Source: Zychaea mexicana
Taxonomy: Eukaryota > Mucoromycota > Mucoromycetes > Mucorales > Lichtheimiaceae
NCBI RefSeq assembly: GCF_025766255.1
Contig: NW_026516681.1
Span: 248,001-312,000 of the forward strand
DNA: 64,000 nt
Direction: 5' to 3'
Part shown: piece after piece, positions 22,799-34,862 of the stretch
Layout: each line of letters opens with the position of its first letter
Position numbering within the stretch: the stretch's first letter is position 1
Program-made: the position numbers and the translations under genes
Notes under the pieces: generated by a model
The model's input: only the letters and a program-made list of their open reading frames with translations
Databases searched by the model: none
What the model was told of the DNA's origin: nothing

Positions 22799-24970
22799 AT
22801 GTCACTCAAACATAACCCAATGAAGAAAAAACAACAGCAACAAAACGGCAGTCCGGCAAATGGTTCGGTTAGAGGACCTACTGCCAACTCGTCGACTCAA
22901 AACTGGGGCGAAGACGAGTACGAGCAAGTGATCGAAGGCGTGAAAAAGATATACAAGTCGAAAATACGACCTTTGGAAGTGACATATAACTTTGAAGGTA
23001 TGCTTGTTGTATCAGTTCAAAGGGAAGACGGTTCTCTATGTTTCGTATCTATAACGCCAGAGGGATAATTTATGCAAGAAACAATAAACCATATACAAAC
23101 CCTGACAACATATGTAGGTTTTCATTCTGCGCCCCTAACGGAATCCGATATCGAAGCAAAGCCGCTTGTTCTACTAATTGGTCAATACTCGACGGTAAGT
23201 TGGAGAGATGTTGATAAAAGGTGATGGGTAGGTATAGAAACTTGGCTTACTCACACACAATAATCGCAGGGTAAAACGACCTTTATACGGTATCTGCTTG
23301 ACAAACGGTACCCAGGCGAACATATTGGCGTGGAGCCAACAACAGATAAATTTGTTTCAGTCATGTATGGAGGCGAGGATCGGGTGATTCCTGGTAATGC
23401 CGCCGCCGTCAACCAAGATCTTCCCTTCCGAGGTTTAAATCGATTTGGCCAAGCCTTCTTGTCGAGATTTCAGGTGAAAGACATTCTCATTATCTATTCG
23501 TTTGATAGAAAGGTGAGATAAGAATGAGAAAGAGATTTACGTTGTATCATTCTGGTAGGTATCGCAAACACCATCACCCGTATTGGAAAACATGACCATC
23601 ATCGATACACCGGGTATCTTGGCTGGCGACAAACAACGCGTTGAACGTGGATATGACTTCACGGCGGTAATGGAATGGTTTGCACAACGCGCGGACTTGA
23701 TTCTGCTCATGTTTGATTCGCATAAACTGGATATCTCAAATGAGTTTAAATTGGCCATCCACAGTCTTCGAGGACAAGAAGAAAAGGTCCGTGTTGTACT
23801 GAACAAGAGTGACATGGTCAACCAACAGCAACTTATGCGAGTGTAAGTTTGCTTTTTATTTTTCTTTACGAGTTTGAAAAGTGGGTGGAAAAGAAACTAA
23901 ATAATAGATCCATTGCCCTTCATGTACCAGGTATGGTGCCATGATGTGGTCGCTTGGCAAAGTAGTTCAGACACCCGAAGTCATGCGCGTATATCTTAGC
24001 TCTTTCTGGACTGAGAAACCACCCAATTCTTTCGAGGATTGTCGAGAGTTGATTGAAGCTGAATCAAAGGATCTATTACGCGATTTAAAGGAGCTGAGAC
24101 GCAATGCGGCTATTCGAAAGATCAATGAAATTGTGAAACGAGCACGGTTAGCACGGGTAACGTATTAAGTATCTAGTTTGATGGGGTTGTGTGTCAAGAG
24201 CCATGTTTACTAACTACTAACTTTTAGGTACATGCCATTATTATCGGTCACTTGAAAAAAGAAATGCCATCCATGTTTGGCAAAAAGAAGAAGCGACTAG
24301 CTTTACTCAACAACTTGGATCAAGAGTTTCTCAAGATCCAACAACGCCATCACTTGCCAGCAGGCGATTTCCCCAATCCAGAAAAGTTCAAAAAGGCTTT
24401 GGAGCTGTACGACATTGACAAATTTAAAACAATCCAAGACAATCTCCTACACAAGGTTGATGATGTACGTGGGCACCAAAGTGTGAACGGGGTAACATAG
24501 TAGTGCGTAGCCCAGGGAAAGATCAGAATATCTAATGATACCTACAGGCACTTGCTGTGGATCTGCCGAAACTTATGTCCATGTTTCCCATGGGTAACCC
24601 TGAGCTTGCTGAAACTGAGCGTAATCCATTCGAAGATATGGACTCTGCACAGCCTACCGAATATGGTCAACTGCCTGCGAACTTTTGGAACTTTTCCTCG
24701 GTTGACAAATCATCTTATACATCTGTTTTTCAAAGATTACATCCGCGTGATGGCGTTGTATCAGGCGCCAATGTCAAGCCTGTCCTGACGGAAACAGGTC
24801 TTCCTACTGACATGCTCGCTAAAGTGTGGCGACTGGCTGATTGGGACGGCGATGGATATATGGATATCGACGAATTTAGCGTGGCAATGCATCTGATCAA
24901 GGCCCTGGAAAACGGTGCTGAAATACCAGAGAAATTACCATCTACACTTATGCCGAATAGAAAGATCTAA
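22799..24970 (+). CDS. EHD1: EH-domain-containing dynamin-like ATPase (EHD/RME-1 family)
   Basis: Seven exons (22799-22997, 23118-23194, 23270-23473, 23559-23842, 23931-24156, 24228-24464, 24548-24970) join in phase to give 549 residues, the usual EHD length. The nucleotide-binding domain shows the P-loop GQYSTGKTT, the switch motif DTPGILAG and NKSD. Helical stalk segments follow, including [17 protein letters not shown] and [18 protein letters not shown]. An NPF motif (ERNPFEDMD) precedes the C-terminal EH domain, whose EF-hand loop is [14 protein letters not shown]. Family members bind ATP, oligomerise on tubular endosomal membranes and drive recycling. The first 35 residues are Gln/Asn/Ser-rich and not conserved. 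Saccharomyces lacks this protein. The symbol denotes the family, not proven one-to-one orthology. Confidence 0.93.
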
Positions 24971-25145
24971 TTTAAAGTATATATTTATATAATAAATTTA
25001 ACGTTTGCATCTTTAAAGCCCTGTAGATTTCAATGTGGAAAAAGAAAAGAATTTCGTTTGTATGTACATTCTATTTAAATTTTATATATATACTGTTTTA
25101 TCATTATGACAACATAAACAACGAGAGAAAATATATTATCTTTTT

Positions 25146-26423
25146 TTAGGATATTAGTGTAAGCCAAGAAATCACAAAGTAAAACAGACCCAGTGGATAA
25201 ACCTAATAATGAGCATAATGAGAATCCGAGTATATCGCCCGTTTATTTTTTCTTCTGGAAGATGGATCTTCCTCCTCCTCCTCCTCTAACCCGCTCTTTA
25301 TGTTTATAAATCTTACCGCCAGAACGCGTCTATCAGTCAAATGTACTTGTGATTCTGAAAGGAATCCTATGGAAGCTAAATTAGAAAAATAGTAGATTTG
25401 TGAGTTTACCTTGTCCTTAACGCTATGTCAAGTGTCATCATCATGGGGATATAGATTTATAAATAATACACTTACCATAAGTCGACCAGGCAAAAGTAAC
25501 AATGGCTATAGGTAATCTTGCCCAGATCAGTTTGACAAAGATAGCAAACACTGCCGAGAGCACCAATGGAAACAGACAGTATCCTAGCACGCACACAGAT
25601 TGAAAGAACGAGACCGCACCGCCCAGCAGCTTGGCATTGAGGGTGACCACCGCTGACCCCAGCCAAACAATTACAAAGACACCAGTAAATATAGGGACAG
25701 CTTGATCATCGGGCGCCTGGGTACTCAATATTCTATTATATGATGACAAGAGACCCAAAAATCATGACAGTTAGCAACACTCTCCATGCTTGTCATTTTA
25801 GGTATAACATACGGCGTCATCATACATACATTGCGAGGGCCAGACAAAGCACCAACGGTCCCCACAAGTCCCCTAGATAGAGATCAATGCAGAGAAAGAA
25901 AATGCATTAGTTACTATCGATATCCATCCATGCAGGTATAGATAAAAATACTTACAGTCTCTGAGAACATGTCGATTTCCATTTGGATTTAGCACTTGCT
26001 TCAATTTGCCTCCCACTTGTCGAAGTTCACGTAACTACATGTATGTATTTCACAAAAAAAAAAGCCTCAGTCCATATTACTTATATTTGCGTGTCTGTGC
26101 CAAGAAAACAAATATTTGATGTTTCTTACAATAGTCGTGGACACGGGCTCGTCCAAAGTATCCTCGCCATTATATCCTACTGATGCTGATGACTGTGAAA
26201 TGGTACCTGCTATGGGTGCTGTTGGTGTTGACGATGAAGCATTGTTGTCGTAGGCCGGGGGTTGTTGCTGCTGGTGCTGCTGAGATGCAGGGGCAGCTTG
26301 TGTCGTCGATTGACCTGTCAAGTCAATGTCGGGTTCAATCTCCATAAGTACAGCTGGGGATTGAGGAGCTTCACTGGATGCAGAAGAAACCGGTGGCTCA
26401 GTATCTTTGGTAGGTGAGAGCAT
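25146..26423 (-). CDS. YIPF6: Yip1-domain Golgi membrane protein, YIPF6/Yip4-like
   Basis: Six small exons (26423-26130, 26034-25956, 25872-25830, 25732-25476, 25375-25317, 25202-25146) are phase-consistent and give 262 residues. The N-terminal third is cytosolic and Pro/Gln/Ser-rich, followed by the Yip family stretch GEDTLDEPVSTTI and LKQVLNPNG. The membrane part begins WDLWGPLVLCLALA and contains FVIVWLGSAVVTLNAKLLGG and FFQSVCVLGYCLFPL, the signature of YIPF6. It ends with RRVLAVYPLGLFYFVISWL. About five membrane spans are expected. Yip proteins bind Rab GTPases and act in ER-Golgi traffic. The last exon, of 18 codons, was recognised only from the family's C-terminus. Confidence 0.88.
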
Positions 26424-26665
26424 AATAAATGATATTGTCTGGAAAAGAACCGCCCAGAGGAGAAGGAACAAAAAAGAAGTTGCGCATTAATAGAATCATT
26501 TCCTTTTATGTTCCCCGCTCATTTTCTAAATAAGTGCGTTTGAAAGAGATAAATCGACGAATGTGATATGACAAAAAAAAACGATAAGGTATTTATTTAT
26601 AATGTAGATGCAACTGAAAAGACGCTCCTTGGTCAGCGTCACGAATGAATGCCACTCTGTCCACA

Positions 26666-26945
26666 CTATAGTCTAAATTGCATAATATCTGGGATAATTT
26701 CTCCGGTGTAAGCAACTAATACCAGGGCAGGGCAGTTGTATCTTGAGTAGATTTGAATGTGATATGCACTATATAATAACCTCACAATGGCTTCGTTCTC
26801 AGCTGCGTCGCGTGTATGATCTATGTGACAAGGTAACTCGCTAACGCGTGGAATTACTACCAAGATTCAATACTGAGGACGGTGATATACTGATTCCACT
26901 GCTGTTAAATGCACAAACCAAATGCCCGTTGACGACTAGTTCATC
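26666..26945 (-). CDS. Putative small protein of unknown function (69 aa)
   Basis: Exons 26945-26891 and 26820-26666, joined across a 70-bp intron (GTATAT...CACATAG, phase 1), give a 69-residue protein beginning MKLVVNGHLVCAFNSSG and ending IIPDIMQFRL. The pattern beta-beta-helix (RDAAENEAIVRLLYSAYHI) then beta (CPALVLVAYTGEII) resembles the compact roadblock/longin-like adaptors in outline only. I do not recognise the family. It sits between the divergent YIPF6 and TRS33 genes, about 235 bp upstream of the TRS33 start. The second exon alone is open and codon-like. Without splicing, only short frames remain, so the model depends on the intron being real. Confidence 0.4.
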
Positions 26946-27180
26946 CTGAAGGCAAGAAAGAAAAGAGCATAAAACAGAAAGTGAGAGCGAGACAGCCATC
27001 GCGAGGGAAGTTTAACGGGCTGAATAATGGACAAGGTCAGTGAACGTCACACCAAAACTGTGAGCGGCGTGTTGAGTGGGACCTGAACTTGGTCTATACC
27101 TTTTTGAAAGCGTCTCTCATCTCTCTCTCAAACGTGCAATCCCTTTGAACCATTTCAGATACAAGTATAAACTACAAAAA

Positions 27181-28118
27181 ATGTCAGCTTTCGGCAACAA
27201 TGAAGACACAGCTGGGGCTAATACGCCATTTGCACAACAACGGCTTGTCAGTGAGACATGCATGGATCTATTACTAATTGAGATGGTCGATACGATATGC
27301 CGAACGACGGTCGTTGAAAGCGAAGCCGACAGTGAAGCTATGTTTTTTAAACTCGACAGTCTTGGCTATGCAGTTGGACAGCGTATGGTTGAGCGGTAAA
27401 TATTCTTGGAACTTTACACTTGTCTACAAAAAATGAAGAAAAAGAAGGATCTGACGTACGCAACTTTACCCTTCATGAACACATACGGCATACGTAGATT
27501 CACAAAGGACCGGCCGCGGTTCGCAGATACCTTGGATGTCGTCAAGTTCATTTGTAAAGACTTGTGGTCCATTATGTTTAAAAAGCAGATTGATAACTTG
27601 AAGACGAATCATCGGGTATGTTTTATTTAGAAATGGTGTAGTAAGTCTTCAAACAGAAAGTGAGAGGGTGAAAAGACAAGTATTGACGGAAGGTAAAAAA
27701 AACAGGGCGTCTATGTACTCCAAGATAATAGTTTCCGATGGTTCATGCGCATGTCGACGGATATCGGAGGTGCGGATTCGGCAAAGAAAGCCACACCAGT
27801 AAGTGCAGTTGTAATTGAAAGGAAGGGATGCAAGGGTGTGGCAACCTTATAAGATTTGTTTTGAAAGATGGGTAGTACACATCTGTACAAAGCACCGAAT
27901 ATGGCGCCATGCTGAATGCTCTTTGGACATTTGTTTCTAGTATATATGGTTCCCATGTGGTATAGTTCGAGGGGCACTGGCGAACCTGGGTGTTCCGAGT
28001 GTCGTCGTCGCAGAAACTTCCAATCTTCCACAATGTAAATTACTTATCCCACATTCGTATTGTGATAATGTTCTAACTTCTCTTTATAGGTACTTTCCAG
28101 ATCAAACTTGCAAAATAA
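27181..28118 (+). CDS. TRS33: TRAPP complex subunit Trs33 (TRAPPC6)
   Basis: Five exons (27181-27395, 27498-27615, 27706-27798, 27941-28034, 28090-28118) give 182 residues with consistent phases. Conserved features are the N-terminal helix [13 protein letters not shown], the stretch [40 protein letters not shown], then [12 protein letters not shown] and the C-terminal [15 protein letters not shown] ending CTFQIKLAK. This is the Bet3-like fold of TRAPPC6/Trs33. Trs33 is a small core subunit of the TRAPP complexes, the nucleotide exchange factors for Ypt1/Rab1 (and Rab11) in ER-Golgi and Golgi traffic. The start codon is the first ATG after a TATA-free, pyrimidine-containing leader. Confidence 0.9.
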
Positions 28119-30142
28119 AAAGTTGGGGAGAACTTGGAGGAGCAAACCAATGGATCAACTTTCCTTTATACATCTTCATGTGTAATTTTTCCCTTTTGTC
28201 GGTTATTGACGATTTATGGTTAGCGTATAGTGTGAGTGACAGAGTGGCTGGTGGCACTATAGTTGGTATCGCAAATGGTCGATTTCGATAATTTGTTATT
28301 TTTCTTCTTTTGTACATACATACCTTAACCTTTCTCTCCAGAAATATAACAAGAAAATAAGCAGCTACATGGAAAGGAGCTTTGTTTTGATAATTGTTAA
28401 ATCCGCGACTATTATAATGTAGTAGACGGTAATACATGATCCATATTTGTGAGATCATTGCATTTGCGTTATATATTTAGATACACAGCCTTTTTTTCTT
28501 TACTCAGTGGTCATATTGATAGATGCGTCAGAAGGTCTTGACGGTGCACAATGTGCGTCCGTAGCGCTTGTACTTAAATTTAGAGCAATCGTGTTGGTCA
28601 CTTATTGTTTTGTCCAAGAAACATGATGAATAAACTGGGAAAGACTTCTATGTATTTACTAGGATCATGATTGTTCAAGATTAAAAGGACCCGCAAGTCT
28701 GAGCCCGTTGCTACTTGATATTGCCACCAGAACATGCTATATTATGATGTCATATAACTAGAACTGCTTATCAGCAGCGCTCGCTATTATCCTTCACAGG
28801 TTGTACAATTGCACCGACGAATCCTACTTCCTAAACGAGGAAAGAGCAGAAAAAATCCGATGAAAACGTGGGCAATGTTCCTGCAACTCCATCATATGAA
28901 TTTAATTACAGCTGTTGCTCACTTTTGCAGCAATAACAAAGCGCTTAATTGTAACAATATCATCTAGCAATTAATTGACCACAGGGCTACTGATAATGCA
29001 ATGGTTCAGTATTGATGGTTTGCTTGATAATTAAACTGCTGCCATGGAAACATTTGTATGCTACCAAGGGCACGGATGTATTGGTTTCTCCGGGAAACCC
29101 GATCGCATCTTGTTTCGGAAACAGGAATTTCGCATTCATCATCCGTGGACGAGCTGAGCATGAATCACGGACCACAACAGAAAAAACCGCAAGACATGTA
29201 CTTCTTGACATTCCATTCCGCATAGTAGCACCTTTTTGAGTGATCAGGTTTTACTTTTTGTTACAAAAATAAAGTGCCTTTTACCCCAAAGGTGCTTGCG
29301 AATATTATTGCCCAGTTATCCATCGTCTCTCTCTACCTATTTTGTAACAATTTTACATATTAAAGCACTGAGCGGGTACTTCTTTTTGTAATCTGTGAGC
29401 TCCTTCTCTCCCTGACTTTATGAATTCATCGAAGCATAAACCCTCCCCCGAGAAATTGCGTTCCTCCCCTTTGTATCATAGATTGAGTAAAGCGAAGAAG
29501 AGGCGGAGCTAGCAGCTGGCTTTTGTCGCTAACTAGTATACGCTCGCACGTTCTTTACGCTATTACATGCGAAACCTACCAATTGAAATTGATCTCATGG
29601 AACCAGTTGTTCAGAATTAGACATGGACAATCAAAACACATAACATATATGTAGATCGAATTCTCAAATCGCCCAGAATAACGGATCAAGCAATAGGAGG
29701 AAGAGCTCTACTCATTTCAACGTGCTGCGCAGTAGCACCATAGCATGTTACGTAGCGAGTAATAAGGAACCCACGTAGAGTTTCGGGACTCCATTTCCTC
29801 GCCTTCTTCTCACGTATCATATATACTCAGTGACACACATACTCACGTACAGAGAGATGAAGAAGCACTTTTCAAAAATAACCTCGCATCGTTATGTGAT
29901 ACAAGCTTTTTTTTTCGTCAAAAATAAACATGGCATTATCCCCTTTACCAGGGATTTGACTTGCCTCCAGTATTTAAAAAGGCAATCCACTTATTGCATC
30001 CCAAACTTTTTTCTTTCTTTTTATTAGCCATTCTTTTTCCACCCTCCTTTTCTCTCACTAACCACTTACTCTATCCTTCTATTTGCACTTTGAGCTCTAA
30101 GCCAATTATCCTTCCCCATTACACATACACACTCCATTCATT
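28119..30142. other. Intergenic region, no gene seen
   Basis: About 2 kb without a supportable gene. Short open frames around 29012-29239 on both strands show no family resemblance. The last 200 bp form the chitin deacetylase promoter and CT-rich leader. Confidence 0.5.
29971..29980 (+). promoter_or_regulatory. TATA-like element upstream of the chitin deacetylase gene
   Basis: TATTTAAAAA lies about 165 bp before the start codon. A long CT-rich tract and C/A-rich leader follow, the architecture of many strongly expressed fungal genes. Confidence 0.4.
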
Positions 30143-31528
30143 ATGCTTGCTAAACTTTTTGTCATCGCCTCGATCGGTCTCGCTGCCGCCAACGCTCAGT
30201 TCCAATTCAAAGACACCTACCCTGCAGCCTACACCGTTCCAACTCCTAAACCCGAGTGGCTCGACCTGATCAAAGACGTTAAGATCACTAACGCCCCTCC
30301 TCTTACTACTGAAAACGGTGGTACGTATATTACAGCTGTGCTTAGCAACAAATAATCAATGCGTACACAAAGAGTTAGGAAACAAGAAACGGCGTTACTT
30401 CCACTAGGAAATGTATGTAACTGAATATTGATTTTTCTCCCCTTCCCACCCTTTTTATAAAATAATATAGTCCTTGTTACACCTTCCAATGTCAACGAAG
30501 ACCCTTACTGCACTTGGACCTTTACGCAGTGCCTTGGTCCTGACGATGTCCATACTTGCCCTACCCAAAAATGGAGCTTGACCTACGATGATGGACCTAG
30601 CCAGTACACACCAAAGCTCTTGGACTTCCTCAAAGAGATCAACGAAAAAGCAACCTTCTTCGTCGTCGGTGGACAGGTGCTCCAGTACCCCGAAATCTTG
30701 AAGCGTGCATATGATGAAGGCCACGAAATCGCTATGCACTCCTGGTCTCACAAGAACATGGCCACCTTGACCAACGAAGAATTGGTCGGTGAGCTCAAGT
30801 GGAACGAGCAGGTTATCAAGGAAGTTATTGGCGTTTCGCCTCGTTTCTTCCGTCCTCCCTTCGGTAACATGGACGACCGTGTCCGTGACATCGTCAAGGC
30901 CCTTGGCTTCACTCGTAAGTTCTGGATTTTTTTTCACAACTGATATGCAACTTTACGCGTATAATCATCGCTAACATGTATGTACAATCCACATCAATAA
31001 ACAGCTGTAATCTGGTCCGTTGATACCAATGATTGGTACCTTACTGAGCACGCTGACACCTTCCCCGTCAGCTATATTACTGGCAACGTCACTCAATGGG
31101 CATCCCAGGCCGCGACCACTGGTGGTAACTCGTTGGGTCACGATCTTTACGCAGAAACCGTCGATGCCGCCATCGAATATATTCCCATCCTCTCCAAAGC
31201 CTTTGATTTGACCTCTGTTGGTGAGTGTAACAACTTGCAATCATACAAAGAAGGTGCAGGTAACATCACACCTCAGCCCAGCAAGTCCGGCGACGCTGCC
31301 ACTCCTTCCAACTCTTCTGAAAGCCAAAAGGAAGAAGAAGAGAAGAAAGAGGAGAAAAAGGACGAGGACAAGAAGAAAGGTGAAAATGAAGATGAGGATG
31401 AAGATGAAGATTCCGAGATCAAGGCTCAAGAAGATGACAATGAAAGTGGCGCCTCTACACTTTTCAGAGCTTCGTCTTCGGGTGCTTTGATGATCGCTGC
31501 TGCTGTCGCAGCTGTCCTCTCCAACTAA
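30143..31528 (+). CDS. GPI-type chitin deacetylase (carbohydrate esterase family 4)
   Basis: Exons 30143-30320, 30471-30914 and 31005-31528 give 381 residues. A signal peptide (about 1-18, ending ANA) leads into the NodB/CE4 domain. Catalytic motifs: TYDDGPSQYT (catalytic base and metal Asp, about residues 97-106), HSWSH (metal His pair, about 149-153), RFFRPPFGNMD, and WSVDTNDW, with GHDLY supplying the late His. The enzyme removes acetyl groups from chitin to make chitosan, a major wall polymer of Mucoromycota. After the domain comes an extraordinary charged spacer (about residues 295-350) of Lys/Glu then Glu/Asp repeats. It is followed by a hydrophobic end (SGALMIAAAVAAVLSN) with a small-residue site, as expected for GPI anchoring. 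Secreted and wall/membrane-linked localisation is inferred. Confidence 0.93.
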
Positions 31529-32289
31529 AAAAAATGATATCTATTATCCTTTAATCGAAAATGCCCTTTTTTTAAAGTATAAACTTTCGTGATAGCAAAA
31601 ACGTATCAAAGTTTCTTTTGTTGTTTTATTATTATTCCCTCTCACATTCATTACATTTCAATCTTCTCCTTCCTTCATTTGCAATATTGTCTGCTGCCTG
31701 TTGCATCTTATTTAACAATGATAATATAATACCGCATACATCGTTTTTCAATTATTTGTTGTTTTACCTACCTTGTATCATCATCCTCTAACAGTTACTA
31801 CATCGTTCCACCTCAAGGACTAATAAAGCAATATATACATAGAAAACTGTAATTTGTGCGTGTATAATACTGCTGTTCAGTTATCTGATTAAGATTCCGT
31901 TTCATTTTTAGTCACAAGTAGAGAGTTAGAAAACAACAATGGTCCAGCGTATTTTAAATGTCTAAGCATCTCAGTATAGGTATTTGCAGAATTGCTACTA
32001 GCAGAAGACGAACCCACATGTGAAAACGCATGCCATCATATATCTATTATGGAGGGGTTGAAGTTTGTATGTGGTGGGAGTGTATTCACAGACGGTAAAA
32101 AGTTGATTTCATTATGTAGCATCAATCAATACAACGTCTAACTGTGTACGAATTGGGCATCTATGTTGTGTGTATATACTTATGTTTCTAGTCTATTTTA
32201 ATCGAGGGGTGCTCTAATAGGGTAAATGTATACATAATGCTGGATACATGAAAGAAAATGAAAAGTAGCAGCTCTTTAGTACCAGTTAG
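31529..32289. other. Intergenic region, no gene seen
   Basis: AT-rich sequence downstream of the chitin deacetylase gene. It should hold its 3' UTR (AATAAA-like sequence near 31820-31826 is rather far). No coding signal is recognised. Confidence 0.5.
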
Positions 32290-34300
32290 AATAGCAGTAG
32301 AGAATTAAAGCAAGATTAATGTTTGAACAAAAGTGGGGCTGCTGTCAATCGCAATCATATAATTGCGTCTCCTACGTGAAAGAGCCGAAAATATTTGAAT
32401 TCCAAGGTATCCGTGATCCGGTGAAGAATGTTGAATGGCAGGTGAGATAGGCGTCCTCATGGCGCCGGTTGCACTGAAATAACGCAATTGATAACCCTGA
32501 GGATAATTTTTCAATGCCAACAACATAAATAGTAATAGGTGCTGCGTAAATATGAAATTCAGAGAGAAGTTTACTATTGTTACGTTCTTTTGCGTATAGT
32601 GTGTTTAATTTTATGAAAGAAGGCTGCTTCTGCTAACCAAAAAGTAATATGTCCCACATGGTAAACCCTACACAGCATAATAAGTCATTATAAGTTTAAA
32701 GGAGCTGGCAAGTGGCATAATCGCAAATGACAACACGCCTGCCAGTATCAATGAGATGATAAACATGCTAAGACGACCGATCCTAGACCGATCCGACCGA
32801 TCGCGTTTATAGCGGAGAACACGGAAAGTATGTTTGATGCATCCGTTTGACTGATACCGATGTCAGCAGCGTTTTCTACGTACCCACACCAAAAAAGGCC
32901 GATTTTTTATAGTAAAGTCACGACCAAACCCATATTTTTCTTATATACTTCTTTGTTTCTATCCTTACTTGGTAGATAAAATATGGGGGCCCAAAAAAAT
33001 ATCCTGTAAGAGCAATGACAGAGCTAACCAGCCAAATATCAAAATTTGCCATTCGGATCATAGACAGATGTTATTTCTCATACCTGCTGTCTGACCTAAA
33101 CATTATAAATTCTCTTCATTATGAGCATATATCAGGCAAGCTTTCTAGTTTTAAAATACGCAATAGCATGGGCGTACTTGCAACCTGGGATTCTTTTCGC
33201 TCGGTATTGGCTGTATAGGAACAATCTTGGTGAAGGACAGCCTTCCCAAGTCTCATCGTAAAAACCTACCTCTTAGATCGCCTGTTCAGTGGTTGCTGTC
33301 ATACCTCTAAGCATAGGACTCAATACCAATCCTCGCACCCCAGTACCAGCACTACTGAATCCCATAGCTGTAGTTCGTTTGGTAGTGAAATTTCTAGATA
33401 AAATGTTAGAAATTGGAAAACTTTGTAAAGAGGGCATAAATATTTGACCTACCATTGTGAAATTACAGATGCAATTGATTGGTACTTATATAATAGCTCA
33501 TAGCAGGTTTTAAAAGAGAAGAGAAAAGAATAAATGCCGCTAAAAATAAAAAGATCCAATTTGTAGAAAACAATGGTTATCTCCTGTCAAATGTTGATTT
33601 TATGTAAACAAAAAAAGCGCCAAATCCAACAAAAACCCTTGTGTAAGGTAAAGGTGCCATATTTACGTTCTAGATCCTGCGAGAACGATAGCAAGACACA
33701 TTAAAGCACTTACCTAAACCATAATTGAAGCGAGTACAAGCCTTATACAGTAAGCAAAACGCTGACAGGGGTAAATAAGTTGAGCGAGGCAAACAGAGCT
33801 GACGGTCATCAATTCCAAAATACTTGCTTTTCTTTCCAAGACGGATGAAGCTTATGCTTGTGAAAAGAAAGCTAATTCAAACACAACAAAATGTGCTATA
33901 AAACCAGCTGCAGCTACTGCCTGTGTTTATTAACCGCATGACTAGTCATCTGTTAGCCGTTCCTTTGCCCCCACTCATGTGGCGTAATGTAGCACACGCG
34001 GCACATACCAGCCATAACCGCCATCTACCGCTTAGCGCATATCATTTGGTAACGGCTCTACTATACTTGCTTCGCCCATATCTGGATAATTAAGCTTCTT
34101 TAGGAGCAAATCTTTAGTTTGAGCAATGATCTAAGGCGAAAAACATCGACTAACAAGAATGGTCTTATCCAAATCAATCTATGGATCCATAATGTCAGTT
34201 GGAGAACGTTTTTCAAAGATCTGTAGCAAGTGTCTCTCCGTTGATAGCAGTAGATGCACCATCTTCATATTTTATGTAGTCTTGACTCGCCATATTATGC
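32290..34300 (-). pseudogene. Decayed monocarboxylate-transporter-like gene (MCT copy 1)
   Basis: Reading the minus strand, all eight exon equivalents of the intact MCT genes can be located in order. An N-terminal stub begins near 34296 and has a premature stop. The DGGYGW exon lies at about 34085-34000 with a TAA inside. The TM2-4 exon lies at about 33875-33540 with many frameshifts. The RRTTAMGFSSAGTG exon lies near 33400-33300, then the loop exon (33270-32960). The next exon (32900-32640) is missing its usual coding continuity, and the last exon (32550-32310) retains SPDHGYLGIQIF. Stops and frameshifts are spread throughout, so it is an old pseudogene rather than a sequencing error. It is the most divergent member of the five-copy cluster. 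Confidence 0.85.
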
Positions 34301-34862
34301 ATAGCTGTGTAGGGTAAAATAAGAAACGGATGGCTGCGCTGAATGAACGATGTATGTCAATTAGAAGAAAAGGTGTCTCCTTTATATCCATCCTGAAGTT
34401 TCGCAGCTACAGCGAGTACAAAACGTAGAAACTAAAAGTAGAGCGTAAAAAGATACATTATCTGTGGATCATCTCGGTATATTTTCTGCAGTAATCTTGC
34501 ATCATAAGCGGCCACCAGCACGGGATAACAACAGTGCGAAAGCTGGTATGCTATTAAACTGTCATTGTGATTATTAAGCTCTTATCAATAGCGACCTTGA
34601 AGGCGTATTCTAGCTCCCGTGTAGGTTAATTGCTTTACAGGAAGTTGCAGTGATTTTTAGTGACACCCATAAATCACCCTCCGGCAACACCAAATTGGTA
34701 TTTGCCGTACTTCCTATTTACGTTTGTCCCACCCTCCCCAAAATAAAACCTTCTTTTTCTTCTTACTTCCTTCTCTTTTGCTTTCTCTCCTTCTTTCCCT
34801 CAGCCCTTCAGAGTGCTCTTGACCACTCACACACATCATTCCCTCCTCCTCCTCTCACTTAT
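34301..34862 (+). promoter_or_regulatory. Promoter and leader region of the kelch/BTB gene
   Basis: About 560 bp between pseudogene MCT copy 1 and the kelch gene. The last 140 bp are rich in CT (near 34750-34860), typical of a fungal 5' leader. The downstream frame is open back to about 34650 but has no ATG before 34863. Confidence 0.4.

Noticed and set aside
26821..26860. 40-bp intron alternative in the small gene upstream of YIPF6
   Set aside because: Shorter than any other intron in the window; the 70-bp alternative (26890-26821) fits phase and size better.
34650..34862. Longer N-terminus of the kelch protein
   Set aside because: The frame begins at GTG and the extra residues are Ser/Pro/Phe-rich leader-like; the first ATG is at 34863.
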